DNA of 52,801 nt, from the NCBI GenBank assembly GCA_038144955.1, contig JAYQOT010000009.1:1-52801 (forward strand). The letters run 5' to 3'. Below the pieces are notes generated by a model. The model did not search any database. It saw only the letters and a program-made list of their open reading frames with translations, and had not been told where the DNA came from. Origin of the DNA: Ga0077527 sp038144955. Lineage in GTDB: Bacteria; Pseudomonadota; Gammaproteobacteria; Burkholderiales; SG8-41. Shown one piece after another: positions 27,845 through 36,374 of this stretch; the first letter of the stretch is position 1; each line of letters opens with the position of its first letter. The position numbers were made by a program, and so were the translations under genes.

Positions 27845-27871
27845 AACGCGCTGCTGATGCGATAGCGCGTT
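27845..27871. terminator. Hairpin between convergent genes
   Basis: AACGCGCT (27845-27852) pairs with AGCGCGTT (27864-27871) around an 11-base loop in the 43-bp gap between the convergent Bug and FGE-like genes. It has no long T-run, so it is a possible weak bidirectional terminator. Confidence 0.35.
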
Positions 27872-27878
27872 TACCGCG

Positions 27879-28682
27879 CTAATTTGCATCAGTCGCGCAG
27901 CGAAACGCGATGTTGTGGTGTCCCGCGCGCGGTTTGCGTGACAGATAGCGCCCGCGCTGTGTCGTGGTGATTTCTTCGGCAGGAGAGTCATGTCCTCCGC
28001 CGCGAGTGGCGCGTACGGGGCCCGGTGTGGGGTCTTCACGGCCATCATCCGGACGGTAAGGATAGGGGCGGTATACGCTCGATACCCATTCCCAGGCGTT
28101 GCCGGCCATGTCGATGACCCCATACGGGCTTGCGCCCAGCGGGTGTGCATTCACCGCAGCGGTGGCATTGAAGGGGGCACCGAACTGCGCGCGCGTGGCA
28201 TCGGGCGCCTGGTTGCCCCAGGGATAGCTGCGCCGGTCAGTGCCGCGTGAGGCCTTTTCCCATTCTGCCTCGGTCGGCAGGCGTTTGTTTTTCCACCTGC
28301 AATAATCCTGCGCCCCCTGCCAGCTGACTTCGACTGCCGGGTGCAGTTCATACCCGTTATCGGCCAGCCACTTCGTACCCGGGCGGTGAATGCGCGCATC
28401 GTTGTCGTCGAAGTCGTATCGCCGTTTCCCGTCCTTGGCGACAGGCCCGCTGGCATTGAGAAACAGGGCAAAATCGCGGTTGGTCACCGGCAAATGGTCG
28501 ATGCGGTAGGCTTGCAAATGGACAGGATGCTCCGGCCGCTCATCCTCCGGGCCTTGGTTACTTCCCATGGCGAAAGGTCCCGCCGGAATCAGGACCATAT
28601 CGGGTGGTGCGGCTGCCTGGGCGGAAAACCCAAAAAGCAGGGCAATAAGCAACAGCAGTTCCGGCTTGGCGGGATTCGGCAT
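27879..28682 (-). CDS. Exported FGE/SUMF1-domain protein lacking the catalytic cysteines
   Basis: This 267-residue protein has a signal peptide (about 1-24, FGFSAQAAA) and then a formylglycine-generating-enzyme-like fold: MVLIPAGPFAMGSN, RLPTEAEWEKASRG, YPWGN and DMAGNAWEW. In active enzymes the C-terminal part carries two copper-binding Cys; here the matching region (RGGGHDSPAEEITTTQRGRY) has none. It therefore probably binds rather than oxidises a partner, as many SUMF1-domain proteins do. It has its own reading direction, opposite to the Bug gene and the tRNA. The role is unknown. Confidence 0.82.
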   Translation of the reverse strand: MPNPAKPELLLLIALLFGFSAQAAAPPDMVLIPAGPFAMGSNQGPEDERPEHPVHLQAYRIDHLPVTNRDFALFLNASGPVAKDGKRRYDFDDNDARIHRPGTKWLADNGYELHPAVEVSWQGAQDYCRWKNKRLPTEAEWEKASRGTDRRSYPWGNQAPDATRAQFGAPFNATAAVNAHPLGASPYGVIDMAGNAWEWVSSVYRPYPYRPDDGREDPTPGPVRATRGGGHDSPAEEITTTQRGRYLSRKPRAGHHNIAFRCATDAN

Positions 28683-28733
28683 TACGGGTTACCCAGGTAC
28701 TCGGACCTGATCATCTTGCGTTTAAATAACGGT

Positions 28734-28762
28734 TTGATGGGGGATGGTGATTCGGCTAAAAT
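28734..28762 (+). promoter_or_regulatory. Promoter of tRNA-Val
   Basis: TTGATG (28734-28739), a 17-bp spacer and TAAAAT (28757-28762) place transcription start a few bases before the tRNA at 28774. Confidence 0.6.
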
Positions 28763-28773
28763 GCCGGGCTTTT

Positions 28774-28850
28774 AGGCGCGTAGCTCAGCTGGTTAGAGCA
28801 CCACCTTGACATGGTGGGGGTCGTTGGTTCGAGTCCAATCGCGCCTACCA
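28774..28850 (+). tRNA. tRNA-Val (anticodon GAC)
   Basis: This is a complete 77-nt cloverleaf. The acceptor stem AGGCGCG/CGCGCCT, D-arm GCTCAGCTGGTTAGAGC, anticodon stem CCACC/GGTGG with loop TTGACAT (anticodon GAC at 28808-28810), T-arm with TTCGAGT and an encoded CCA end (28848-28850) are all visible. It reads GUC/GUU valine codons. It stands alone upstream of thrS, with no integrase or repeat of its 3' end nearby. Confidence 0.97.
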
Positions 28851-28960
28851 TATTCGGACAGAGTCACTGCAGACGGATTACGGAAAGCGAGCGTTATGAC
28901 ACCGCGAACTTGCACGATTGAGCATTGCCGGCCGTAGCTGCAGGATTTTCTTGTTGAAGA

Positions 28961-28990
28961 AAAAGTGCGGCGCGTCCGCACTTTTTTTTT
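28961..28990 (+). terminator. Terminator or attenuator upstream of thrS
   Basis: AAAAGTGCGG (28961-28970) pairs perfectly with CCGCACTTTT (28976-28985) around CGCGT, with T continuing to 28990. It may end the tRNA-Val transcript, or, lying 30 nt before thrS, may attenuate it. The 110 bases between the tRNA and this stem hold no gene I can see. Confidence 0.85.
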
Positions 28991-29019
28991 GAATGACGGA
29001 TTTGAAGGCGGATTGAATC

Positions 29020-30936
29020 ATGGTGAATATCAAACTACCTGACGGATCGGCAAGATCGTTTGAAAAGCCGGTCACGGTCGCTGAAGTGGCTGCAGCAATC
29101 GGTGCGGGTCTGGCCAAGGCCGCCCTGGCCGGTCGCGTCAACGGCAGGCTGGTCGATACCTCGCATCGCATCGAGGCTGATGCGGAGCTGGCGATCATCA
29201 CAGACAGGAATACAGAGGGTCTGGAGATACTCCGCCATTCCACCGCCCACCTGCTGGCGCACGCGGTGAAGGAGCTGTTTCCCGATGCGCAGGTGACCAT
29301 AGGACCGGTGATCGAAGACGGGTTCTATTACGATTTTTCCTACAAGCGGCCGTTCACTCCCGAGGATCTGGCGGCGATCGAAAAACGCATGGCAGAAATT
29401 TCCAAGCGCGACATCAGGGTCGACCGCCAGGAAATGCCGCGTGATGAGGCCGTCAAATTCTTCTCCGGCATGGGCGAGAAGTACAAGGCCGAAATCATCG
29501 CCTCGATTCCGTCGAATGAGCCGATTTCACTGTACAAGCAGGACAACTTTATCGATCTGTGCCGCGGTCCCCACGTGCCGTCAACCGGCAAGTTGAAGGT
29601 GTTCAAGTTGATGAAAGTGGCCGGTGCCTACTGGCGCGGAGACTCGAAGAACGAAATGTTGCAACGGATCTACGGGACCGCTTGGGCGAAAAAGGACGAC
29701 CAGGAAGCCTATCTTTTCCGTCTGGAAGAGGCCGAGAAACGCGATCACCGCAAGCTGGGGCGGCAGCTCGACCTGTTTCACATGCAGGACGAGGCTCCGG
29801 GCATGGTGTTCTGGCATGCGCATGGCTGGACCATCTGGCAGGTCATCGAGCAGTACATGCGCAACCTGCTGACGGTGGCCGATTACCGCGAGGTGCGCAC
29901 GCCGCAGGTGATGGATCGCATGCTGTGGGAGCGTTCCGGTCATTGGGAAAACTACCGCGAATACATGTTCACCACCGAGTCGGAAAAACGCGACTACGCG
30001 GTGAAGCCGATGAACTGTCCCGGTCATGTGCAGATTTTCAACCAGGGTGTGAAAAGCTACCGCGACCTGCCGCTGCGCATCGCCGAATTCGGTTCCTGCC
30101 ATCGCAACGAACCGTCTGGTGCACTCCACGGCCTGATGCGGGTCCGTGGATTTGTACAGGATGACGCGCACATTTTCTGCACCGAAGACCAAATTCAGGA
30201 CGAGGCAGGTGCATTCATCGATCTGCTGCGCGGGGTGTATGCCGATTTCGGCTTCGAGCAGATACTGGTCAAGCTGTCGACCCGGCCCCCGAAACGCATT
30301 GGCGAGGATGCGATCTGGGACCGTGCCGAAGCGGCCTTGAAGGCCACCCTGGACGCCAAGGGGCTGCAATGGGATCTCAACCCGGGTGAGGGCGCGTTTT
30401 ACGGTCCGAAAATCGAATTTTCACTGAAAGATTCGCTGGGACGGGTCTGGCAATGTGGGACTTTGCAGCTGGATTTCGCTTTGCCGGGACGCCTGGGGGC
30501 CGAGTATGTGGCGGAAGACAATGTCCGGCGCACCCCGGTCATGCTCCATCGGGCCATTCTGGGGTCCCTGGAGCGGTTTATCGGCATTCTGATCGAGCAT
30601 TACGCCGGTGCGATGCCAGCCTGGCTGGCGCCTGTTCAGGCCGTGGTCTGCAATATTTCCGAAGCCCAGGCCGGCTATGCACGGCAAGTCGCCGAAACCC
30701 TGAAAAAGGCGGGTTTTCGCGCTGAGGCTGACTTGAGAAACGAGAAAATTTCCTATAAAATTCGGGAACATAGTCTGCAAAAGCTGCCTTTCCAGCTGGT
30801 GGTCGGAGACAAGGAAATGGCGGCACAAATGGTGGCTGTGCGATCCCGTAAAGGCGAAGACCTGGGGCAAATGTCCCTGGATGCCTTTTTTTCGCTTTTA
30901 AGAAGCGAGATTGGCAAGCGGGGGCGTGCGGCTTGA
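29020..30936 (+). CDS. thrS: Threonyl-tRNA synthetase ThrS
   Basis: This 638-residue class II synthetase charges tRNA-Thr. TGS domain (1-62), editing domain with HSTAHLLAHAVKELFP (zinc-type HxxxH), catalytic core with MNCPGH (Cys333 as zinc ligand), motif 2 (HRNEPSGALHGLMRVRGF) and a C-terminal anticodon-binding domain (about 535-638) are in the usual order and length. It heads the thrS-infC-rpmI-rplT group found in most proteobacteria. infC begins 27 nt after the stop. Confidence 0.97.
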   Translation: MVNIKLPDGSARSFEKPVTVAEVAAAIGAGLAKAALAGRVNGRLVDTSHRIEADAELAIITDRNTEGLEILRHSTAHLLAHAVKELFPDAQVTIGPVIEDGFYYDFSYKRPFTPEDLAAIEKRMAEISKRDIRVDRQEMPRDEAVKFFSGMGEKYKAEIIASIPSNEPISLYKQDNFIDLCRGPHVPSTGKLKVFKLMKVAGAYWRGDSKNEMLQRIYGTAWAKKDDQEAYLFRLEEAEKRDHRKLGRQLDLFHMQDEAPGMVFWHAHGWTIWQVIEQYMRNLLTVADYREVRTPQVMDRMLWERSGHWENYREYMFTTESEKRDYAVKPMNCPGHVQIFNQGVKSYRDLPLRIAEFGSCHRNEPSGALHGLMRVRGFVQDDAHIFCTEDQIQDEAGAFIDLLRGVYADFGFEQILVKLSTRPPKRIGEDAIWDRAEAALKATLDAKGLQWDLNPGEGAFYGPKIEFSLKDSLGRVWQCGTLQLDFALPGRLGAEYVAEDNVRRTPVMLHRAILGSLERFIGILIEHYAGAMPAWLAPVQAVVCNISEAQAGYARQVAETLKKAGFRAEADLRNEKISYKIREHSLQKLPFQLVVGDKEMAAQMVAVRSRKGEDLGQMSLDAFFSLLRSEIGKRGRAA

Positions 30937-30950
30937 GAGTAACGAAATAA

Positions 30951-30966
30951 AGGAGTTTGTCGCATA
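30951..30966 (+). promoter_or_regulatory. infC ribosome-binding site and ATA start codon
   Basis: AGGAG (30951-30955) lies 8 nt before ATA (30964-30966). No ATG, GTG or TTG occurs in frame between the upstream stop (30940-30942) and the conserved start of IF3, so ATA is the initiation codon. Rare start codons let IF3 repress its own synthesis. Confidence 0.85.
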
Positions 30967-31602
30967 GCTCAGGAAAAGGAAGCCCGGATCAACGGTGAAA
31001 TCACCGCTCCGGAAGTGCGGGTTATCGGGGCCGACGGTGCACAGATCGGCGTAATCAGCATAGCCGCTGCAAACAAGCTCGCCGAAGACGCGGAACTGGA
31101 TCTGGTTGAAATTGCGCCGACGGCTAACCCGCCCGTGTGCCGGGTCATGGACTACGGCAAGTTCAAATACCGCGAGAGCAAAAAGCAGCATGAAGCGCGG
31201 CTTAAACAGAAGCAGATCGTCGTCAAGGAAGTGAAATTCCGTCCGGGGACGGATGAGGGCGACTATCAGATCAAGCTGAGGAACCTGACCCGATTCCTGG
31301 AAGAAGGCGACAAGACCAAGGTTACCCTGCGGTTCAGGGGGCGTGAGATGGCGCATCAGGAGTTCGGCATCCGTCTGCTGGAGCGGGTGAAAACGGATCT
31401 CGAAGCGCACGGTGTGGTTGAGCAGTTTCCGAAAATGGAAGGTCGCCAGCTGGTTATGGTGCTGGCGCCCAAGAAGGCAACGCAGAAAGTGGTAAAGAAT
31501 TCACCCAAGGCAGCGGTCAAGGCCGAGGGTGCGAAACCGGCGGCAGCGCCGGTGAAAAAGGTGGTTGCGGCAGAAAGCGCTGCAGCCGTTGAAAAGAAGT
31601 AG
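30964..31602 (+). CDS. infC: Translation initiation factor IF-3
   Basis: This 212-residue protein binds the 30S subunit and checks initiator codon-anticodon pairing. The N-domain (RINGEITAPEVRVIGADG) and C-domain (KEVKFRPGTDEGDYQIKLRN) are clear. It runs about 30 residues past E. coli IF3, with a tail rich in Ala, Lys and Val that looks disordered and is common in betaproteobacteria. The first GTG in frame (31015) would delete conserved N-terminal residues, so the ATA at 30964 is used. It lies between thrS and rpmI. Confidence 0.95.
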   Translation: MAQEKEARINGEITAPEVRVIGADGAQIGVISIAAANKLAEDAELDLVEIAPTANPPVCRVMDYGKFKYRESKKQHEARLKQKQIVVKEVKFRPGTDEGDYQIKLRNLTRFLEEGDKTKVTLRFRGREMAHQEFGIRLLERVKTDLEAHGVVEQFPKMEGRQLVMVLAPKKATQKVVKNSPKAAVKAEGAKPAAAPVKKVVAAESAAAVEKK

Positions 31603-31606
31603 TGTT

Positions 31607-31640
31607 CGGGCCTCAAGCCTTGCGCAAACGCAAGCGCCCG
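31607..31640 (+). promoter_or_regulatory. Stem-loop between infC and rpmI, possible L20 autoregulatory leader
   Basis: An inner hairpin, CTTGCG-CAAA-CGCAAG (31619-31634), is enclosed by CGGGC (31607-31611) pairing with GCCCG (31636-31640), 26 nt before rpmI. In other proteobacteria L20 binds the rpmI leader to repress rpmI-rplT. This fold is a candidate only. Confidence 0.35.
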
Positions 31641-31666
31641 ACGCTAGGCTAAAACAGGAGTTTCAC

Positions 31667-31861
31667 ATGCCGAAGATGAAGAGCAAGAGCGGCGCGGCCA
31701 AGCGATTCAAGAAGCTGGGCAGCGGCGCGTTCAAGCGCAGCAGTTCCAACCTGCGCCATATCCTCACCAAGAAGAGCACCAAGCGCAAACGTCATCTGCG
31801 CGGTACGACCATGGTGCATGATTCCGACCAGCGCTCCGTGCGGGCGATGTTGCCGTACTGA
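31667..31861 (+). CDS. rpmI: 50S ribosomal protein L35
   Basis: This 64-residue basic protein, MPKMKSKSGAAKRFKKLGSG onward, is a standard L35. ATG 31667 is preceded by caggag. It is followed 15 nt later by rplT. The frame is open upstream, but the conserved N-terminus fixes this start. Confidence 0.97.
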   Translation: MPKMKSKSGAAKRFKKLGSGAFKRSSSNLRHILTKKSTKRKRHLRGTTMVHDSDQRSVRAMLPY

Positions 31862-31876
31862 TCGGGGAGAGAAACC

Positions 31877-32236
31877 ATGCCAAGAGTCAAACGTGGTGTA
31901 ATCGCCCGCAAGGCGCATAAGAAAGTTCTGAAAAAGGCCAAGGGTTTCCGCGGCCGTCGTGGCAACGTATTCCGTATTGCCAATGAAGCGGTAATGCGCG
32001 CCGGGCAGTATGCCTATCGCGACCGCCGCACCAAGAAACGTGAGTTCCGTGCACTATGGATTGCCCGTATCAATGCGGCAGTCCGTGAGCATGGCATGAC
32101 TTACAGCGTTTTCATGAATGGTCTGAAGAAGGCTGCGATCGAAGTGGACCGCAAGGTTCTGGCCGACATCGCCGTTGCCGACAAGCCGGCGTTTTTCCGG
32201 TTTGTGGAACAGGCAAGGGCGGGCCTCGGCGCATAG
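31877..32236 (+). CDS. rplT: 50S ribosomal protein L20
   Basis: This 119-residue protein, MPRVKRGVIARKAHKKVLKK onward, is full length. It is needed early in 50S assembly and usually represses its own operon. ATG 31877 follows ggggaga. A strong terminator lies 15 nt after the stop. Confidence 0.97.
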   Translation: MPRVKRGVIARKAHKKVLKKAKGFRGRRGNVFRIANEAVMRAGQYAYRDRRTKKREFRALWIARINAAVREHGMTYSVFMNGLKKAAIEVDRKVLADIAVADKPAFFRFVEQARAGLGA

Positions 32237-32250
32237 ATCAAGGCGCATGG

Positions 32251-32282
32251 AAAAAGGAGGCTCGTTGAGCCTCCTTTTTTTT
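32251..32282 (+). terminator. Terminator between rplT and pheS
   Basis: A 13-bp perfect stem, AAAAAGGAGGCTC (32251-32263) with GAGCCTCCTTTTT (32267-32279), has a GTT loop and a T-run to 32282. pheS begins 26 nt later. No phenylalanine-rich leader peptide is visible before it, so attenuation of the E. coli pheM type is not supported. Confidence 0.93.
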
Positions 32283-32307
32283 CACTGGATTCCGTTACCA
32301 TTGGGTT

Positions 32308-33294
32308 ATGCAGGAAATTGACGAGCTGGTGGCAGAGGCAACCGCGCTGTTTGCGGGGATTACCAACGCCGATGCACTGGAACAGGCAAAGGCCCGCTAT
32401 CTCGGCAAGTCGGGTTCGCTGACCGGGTTGCTGAAAGGCCTGGGTAAACTTTCGGCAGAAGAACGGCCGGCTGCGGGTGCGCGCATCAACACGGCCAAGC
32501 AGGCGCTGGAAGAAGCGCTGAATGCGCAACGGGAGCGGATTGCAGGCCTCGCGCTTGAAGCCAAACTTGCCGAAGATTCCATAGATGTGACCATGCCCGG
32601 CCGCGGTCTGGACCTGGGCGGACTGCATCCGGTCAGTCGCACCATGGAACGCATCGAGGAACTGTTCCGGTCCATCGGTTTCGAGGTCGCAGACGGACCG
32701 GAAATTGAAACCGATTTCTACAATTTCACCGCGCTCAATCAGCCGGAGAACCATCCTGCGCGGTCGATGCACGACACGTTTTATCTTGCTGGCGGCAGTC
32801 AACTGCTGCGTACGCATACCTCGCCGATCCAGATTCGATACCTTGAGCTGCACAAACCGCCGGTGCGAATCATCGCGCCGGGACGTGTCTATCGAGTGGA
32901 TTCCGACGCCACGCATTCGCCGATGTTCCACCAGGTTGAAGGGTTGTGGATCGATGAACACATCAGTTTTGCGCACCTGAAAGGCGTGGTGATCGATTTC
33001 TTCCGTCGTTTTTTCGAGGATGACGGGCTGCAGCTGCGTTTCAGGCCGTCATTTTTCCCCTTCACCGAACCTTCCGCCGAAATCGACATGAGTTTCGGAG
33101 ATGGCTGGCTGGAAGTAGGCGGTTGCGGCATGGTGCATCCCAACGTGCTGCGCAATGTCGGTATCGACAGCGAGCGCTACCAGGGATTTGCCTTCGGCCT
33201 GGGACCGGATCGGCTGACCATGCTGCGCTACGGTGTAAACGATCTGCGGCTGTTCTACGAGAACGACTTGCGGTTTCTTAAACAATTCGTCTGA
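32308..33294 (+). CDS. pheS: Phenylalanyl-tRNA synthetase alpha subunit
   Basis: This 328-residue class II synthetase subunit has an N-terminal coiled coil (about 1-90), motif 2 (RVYRVDSDATHSPMFHQVEG) and motif 3 near the end (GLGPDRLTMLRYGVNDLR). It pairs with PheT as an alpha2-beta2 enzyme. ATG 32308 has only a weak ribosome-binding site. pheT starts 13 nt after the stop. Confidence 0.97.
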   Translation: MQEIDELVAEATALFAGITNADALEQAKARYLGKSGSLTGLLKGLGKLSAEERPAAGARINTAKQALEEALNAQRERIAGLALEAKLAEDSIDVTMPGRGLDLGGLHPVSRTMERIEELFRSIGFEVADGPEIETDFYNFTALNQPENHPARSMHDTFYLAGGSQLLRTHTSPIQIRYLELHKPPVRIIAPGRVYRVDSDATHSPMFHQVEGLWIDEHISFAHLKGVVIDFFRRFFEDDGLQLRFRPSFFPFTEPSAEIDMSFGDGWLEVGGCGMVHPNVLRNVGIDSERYQGFAFGLGPDRLTMLRYGVNDLRLFYENDLRFLKQFV

Positions 33295-33307
33295 CAGCCT
33301 GCCCATC

Positions 33308-35659
33308 ATGAAACTTTCCGAGCACTGGCTGCGTGAACTGGTCGATCCGGCACTGTCAACCGAGCAACTGGCGAACCTGCTGACTTTTGGCGGCATCGAG
33401 GTTGAGACGATCGAGCCGGTGGCACCGGATTTCGATCAAGTGGTAGTCGCCGAGGTACTCAGCGTGGAGAAGCACCCCCAGGCGGACAGACTCAACGTGT
33501 GCCAGGTCAATGCTGGGGCGGGACCGGTGACCATCGTTTGCGGTGCGCCCAATGTCCGCAGCGGGATGAAAGTGCCCGCTGCATTGCCCGGTGCCAAGCT
33601 TCCGGGAATGGAAATCAAGGTCGCAAAGGTGCGCGGGATCGAGTCACACGGCATGCTTTGCTCCGCACGGGAGCTTGGTCTCTCCGATGATGCATCGGGC
33701 CTGCTGGAGCTGGCCGGTGACGCTGATCCGGGGCTATCGGTGCGCAAACTGCTGGACCTCGAGGACCGGTTGCTGACCACCAAGCCCACGCCCAATCGCG
33801 GCGATTGCCTGAGCGTGCTCGGACTTGCACGCGAAGTGGCAGCTCTGGGGGAGTTCCCGCTGAACTGGCGATATCCGGAACCGGTCAAGGCCGGCAACAA
33901 TGATGTCCCCGAGATCTCGGTTGAGGCTCCGGCAGATTGCCCGCTTTACTGCGCCCGCATTGTTCGCGGGGTAGACGCCCGTGCCAAAGCCCCGGAGTGG
34001 ATGGTGCGTCGGCTGCAGCGCAGCGGAGTACGCTCGATAAGCGCAGTAGTTGATGTTACCAATTACGTGATGCTCGAGATGGGGCAGCCGCTGCACGCCT
34101 TCGATGCGGCAAAAGTGGCGGGCGGTATCCGTGTGCGCCGGGCGAAACCTGGAGAGCGGCTGGTTCTGCTCAACGGTATTGAGTTCACTTTGACTGCGGA
34201 TCATCTGGTGATCGCCGATACACGCGGTGCTCTGGCTCTGGCCGGCATCATGGGCGGTGAGTCGAGCGGCGTTACGGAATCCACCGGGGATGTGATCCTC
34301 GAGAGCGCATTTTTCAGTCCCGATGCCGTGGCGGGGAAGACACGATCCGCGGGATTTTCTTCCGATTCGGCTTACCGTTTCGAGCGCGGGGTGGACTTCT
34401 CCGCTACCCGTCATGCCATGGAGCGCGCTACACAACTGCTGGTCCAGATTTGCGGCGGGAAGCCCGGGCCGGTGGCGGAAAAACGAGCGGATCTTCCCGA
34501 AAGAAGGGCTGTGACTCTACGGCTTTCCAGGGCACAACGCGTGCTGGGTTTTCCGATTACTGCCGAAATGGCGACTTCGATTCTCGGGCGCCTTGGCTGT
34601 GCCCCGAAGCTTGACAGGGGATCCATAGCAGCGACTCCTCCATGCCACCGCTTTGACATTGCCATCGAGGAGGATCTGATCGAGGAACTGGCGCGGGTGC
34701 ACGGTTATGCCAACATACCTCCGCTGGCTCCGCCTGCACCAGCAGTGATGTTGACGCGAACCGAGTCAGGTCGCACGCCGTCAGACATACGCCGCTTGCT
34801 GGCCGACCGTGATTACCAGGAGGTCATTACCTACAGTTTCGTTGATCGGGCGTGGGAGAGTGATTTTTCGCCTGTGTCCGCGCCTGTGGCACTGGAAAAT
34901 CCGATTGCCGCCCAGATGAGCGTGATGCGTTCGAACCTGTTCGGCGGCCTGGTCCATGCTGTTGCCTTCAATGCCAGTCGCAAGCAGACACGAATCCGTT
35001 TGTTCGAAATCGGACGCTGTTTCGTTCCCGAAGGTGAAGCCATCAATCAACCCTGGCGGGTTGGAGGCATAGCTTACGGTGAGGCCTATTCATTGCAGTG
35101 GGGATTGCAGCGGCGTAACGTCGATTTTTTCGATGTCAAAGGCGATGTCGAAGCCTTGTGTATGCCACGGGTTGTCAAATTCCGTGCGCTGGGACATCCA
35201 GCGTTTCATCCGGGCAAATCGGCGAGTATTGAAATCGACGGGGTGGCTGCGGGATGGATCGGCGAATTGCATCCCCGCTGGCAGCAAAAATACGATCTTG
35301 CCGCTGCTCCGGTGTTGTTTGAACTGGATTTGACCCAACTGCGCACCGGGCAGGTGCCGGAATTCAGGATTCTGTCCCGGTTTCCCGCGGTTCGCCGCGA
35401 CTTAGCTGCAGAATTCGACGAAAACACGCTTTTTGCCGACATCCTGGATGCTCTGAAAACGGGCGGTCCGGCGATTTTGCGGGACATTACGGTATTCGAT
35501 TTATACCGTGGGCAGGGGGTTCCAAAAGGGAAAAAAAGTCTTGCATTCAGTGTGTTATTGCAGGATACTGATAAAACTTTGACGGACGCAGAAGCCGAGA
35601 ATGCCGTAACCGAACTGCGCCGGATTCTGCAACAAAAGTTTAATGCCAAGCTTCGTTGA
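33308..35659 (+). CDS. pheT: Phenylalanyl-tRNA synthetase beta subunit
   Basis: This 783-residue protein has a tRNA-binding OB domain (about 40-150, VVVAEVLSVEKHPQADRLNV), the B3/B4 editing domain, B5, a degenerate synthetase core and a C-terminal ferredoxin-like anticodon-binding domain. Length and order are normal. It edits Tyr-tRNA-Phe and recognises tRNA-Phe. Its stop lies 11 nt before the ihfA start. Confidence 0.97.
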   Translation: MKLSEHWLRELVDPALSTEQLANLLTFGGIEVETIEPVAPDFDQVVVAEVLSVEKHPQADRLNVCQVNAGAGPVTIVCGAPNVRSGMKVPAALPGAKLPGMEIKVAKVRGIESHGMLCSARELGLSDDASGLLELAGDADPGLSVRKLLDLEDRLLTTKPTPNRGDCLSVLGLAREVAALGEFPLNWRYPEPVKAGNNDVPEISVEAPADCPLYCARIVRGVDARAKAPEWMVRRLQRSGVRSISAVVDVTNYVMLEMGQPLHAFDAAKVAGGIRVRRAKPGERLVLLNGIEFTLTADHLVIADTRGALALAGIMGGESSGVTESTGDVILESAFFSPDAVAGKTRSAGFSSDSAYRFERGVDFSATRHAMERATQLLVQICGGKPGPVAEKRADLPERRAVTLRLSRAQRVLGFPITAEMATSILGRLGCAPKLDRGSIAATPPCHRFDIAIEEDLIEELARVHGYANIPPLAPPAPAVMLTRTESGRTPSDIRRLLADRDYQEVITYSFVDRAWESDFSPVSAPVALENPIAAQMSVMRSNLFGGLVHAVAFNASRKQTRIRLFEIGRCFVPEGEAINQPWRVGGIAYGEAYSLQWGLQRRNVDFFDVKGDVEALCMPRVVKFRALGHPAFHPGKSASIEIDGVAAGWIGELHPRWQQKYDLAAAPVLFELDLTQLRTGQVPEFRILSRFPAVRRDLAAEFDENTLFADILDALKTGGPAILRDITVFDLYRGQGVPKGKKSLAFSVLLQDTDKTLTDAEAENAVTELRRILQQKFNAKLR

Positions 35660-35670
35660 GAGGGGACAAC

Positions 35671-35979
35671 ATGACGTTAACCAAAGCGGAACTCGCTGAC
35701 CTTTTGTTTGAAAAGGTGGGTTTCAACAAGCGCGAGGCCAAGGACATGGTGGAGTCCTTCTTCGACGAGGTTCGCGCTGCGCTGGAGAATGGCAAAGGGG
35801 TCAAGCTTTCCGGTTTCGGTAATTTTCAGCTGCGCGACAAGCCGCAGCGTCCGGGCCGCAATCCCAAGACCGGCGAGGAAATCCCGATTTCCGCGCGCCG
35901 CGTCGTCACGTTCCACGCATCACAAAAGCTGAAATCGATGGTGGAGCAGCATTTCCATGGAAGCCAGCGGAAGCCATAA
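35671..35979 (+). CDS. ihfA: Integration host factor alpha subunit
   Basis: This 102-residue DNA-bending protein of the HU/IHF family, with GFGNFQLRDKPQRPGRNPKT giving the beta-arm and its intercalating proline, is placed after pheT as in most proteobacteria. ATG 35671, behind gagggg, is chosen; the frame opens at 35656. IHF could act on the candidate site at 8485 upstream of soxC. It overlaps the MerR-type gene by 23 nt. Confidence 0.96.
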   Translation: MTLTKAELADLLFEKVGFNKREAKDMVESFFDEVRAALENGKGVKLSGFGNFQLRDKPQRPGRNPKTGEEIPISARRVVTFHASQKLKSMVEQHFHGSQRKP

Positions 35980-36331
35980 GACTCCGCTTCCGCCGATCCC
36001 GGCAAAACGTTATTTCACGATCGGTGAAGTGAGTGAACTGTGCGGCGTAAAGCCGCACGTGCTCCGTTATTGGGAGCAGGAGTTCACACAGTTGCGCCCG
36101 GTCAAACGCCGCGGCAACCGCCGTTACTACCAGCATCACGAAGTCCTGCTGATCCGTCGCATCCGCGAGCTGCTCTATGATCAGGGTTTCACCATCAGCG
36201 GCGCGCGCAACCGGCTTGATGAACTGGCCAACGAGCCGGCACGGGCCACGCGATCACAAGCTGCGGCCAAGCCTGCTCTGTCCCAGCTCCGCCAGGACCT
36301 GAAGAGCGTCATTGACCAGTTGCGCGCCTGA
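35957..36331 (+). CDS. MerR-family transcriptional regulator
   Basis: In this 124-residue protein, residues 17-85 form a winged helix (KRYFTIGEVSELCGVKPHVL, RRGNRRYY), followed by a short coil without metal-binding cysteines. This gene follows ihfA in many proteobacteria; its target is not established. It starts inside ihfA (23-nt overlap) and ends shortly before tRNA-Pro. Its length is that of the one-domain HTH members. Confidence 0.9.
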   Translation: MEASGSHKTPLPPIPAKRYFTIGEVSELCGVKPHVLRYWEQEFTQLRPVKRRGNRRYYQHHEVLLIRRIRELLYDQGFTISGARNRLDELANEPARATRSQAAAKPALSQLRQDLKSVIDQLRA

Positions 36332-36360
36332 GCGCGGGTCTGGAATCGATCCCTCTGTTG

Positions 36361-36366
36361 TATAAT
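36361..36366 (+). promoter_or_regulatory. -10 box of tRNA-Pro
   Basis: A perfect TATAAT lies 9 bp upstream of the tRNA. The -35 region is poor. The following GCGCGC is the type of GC-rich discriminator seen at stringently controlled promoters. Confidence 0.6.
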
Positions 36367-36374
36367 CGCGCGCT

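Noticed and set aside
28774..29019. Integration site at tRNA-Val
   Set aside because: No integrase, no repeat of the tRNA 3' end and no change in gene style; thrS follows in the usual order.
32237..32307. pheM-like leader peptide attenuating pheST
   Set aside because: No short frame rich in Phe codons precedes the terminator; the hairpin is best read as the end of the rplT transcript.
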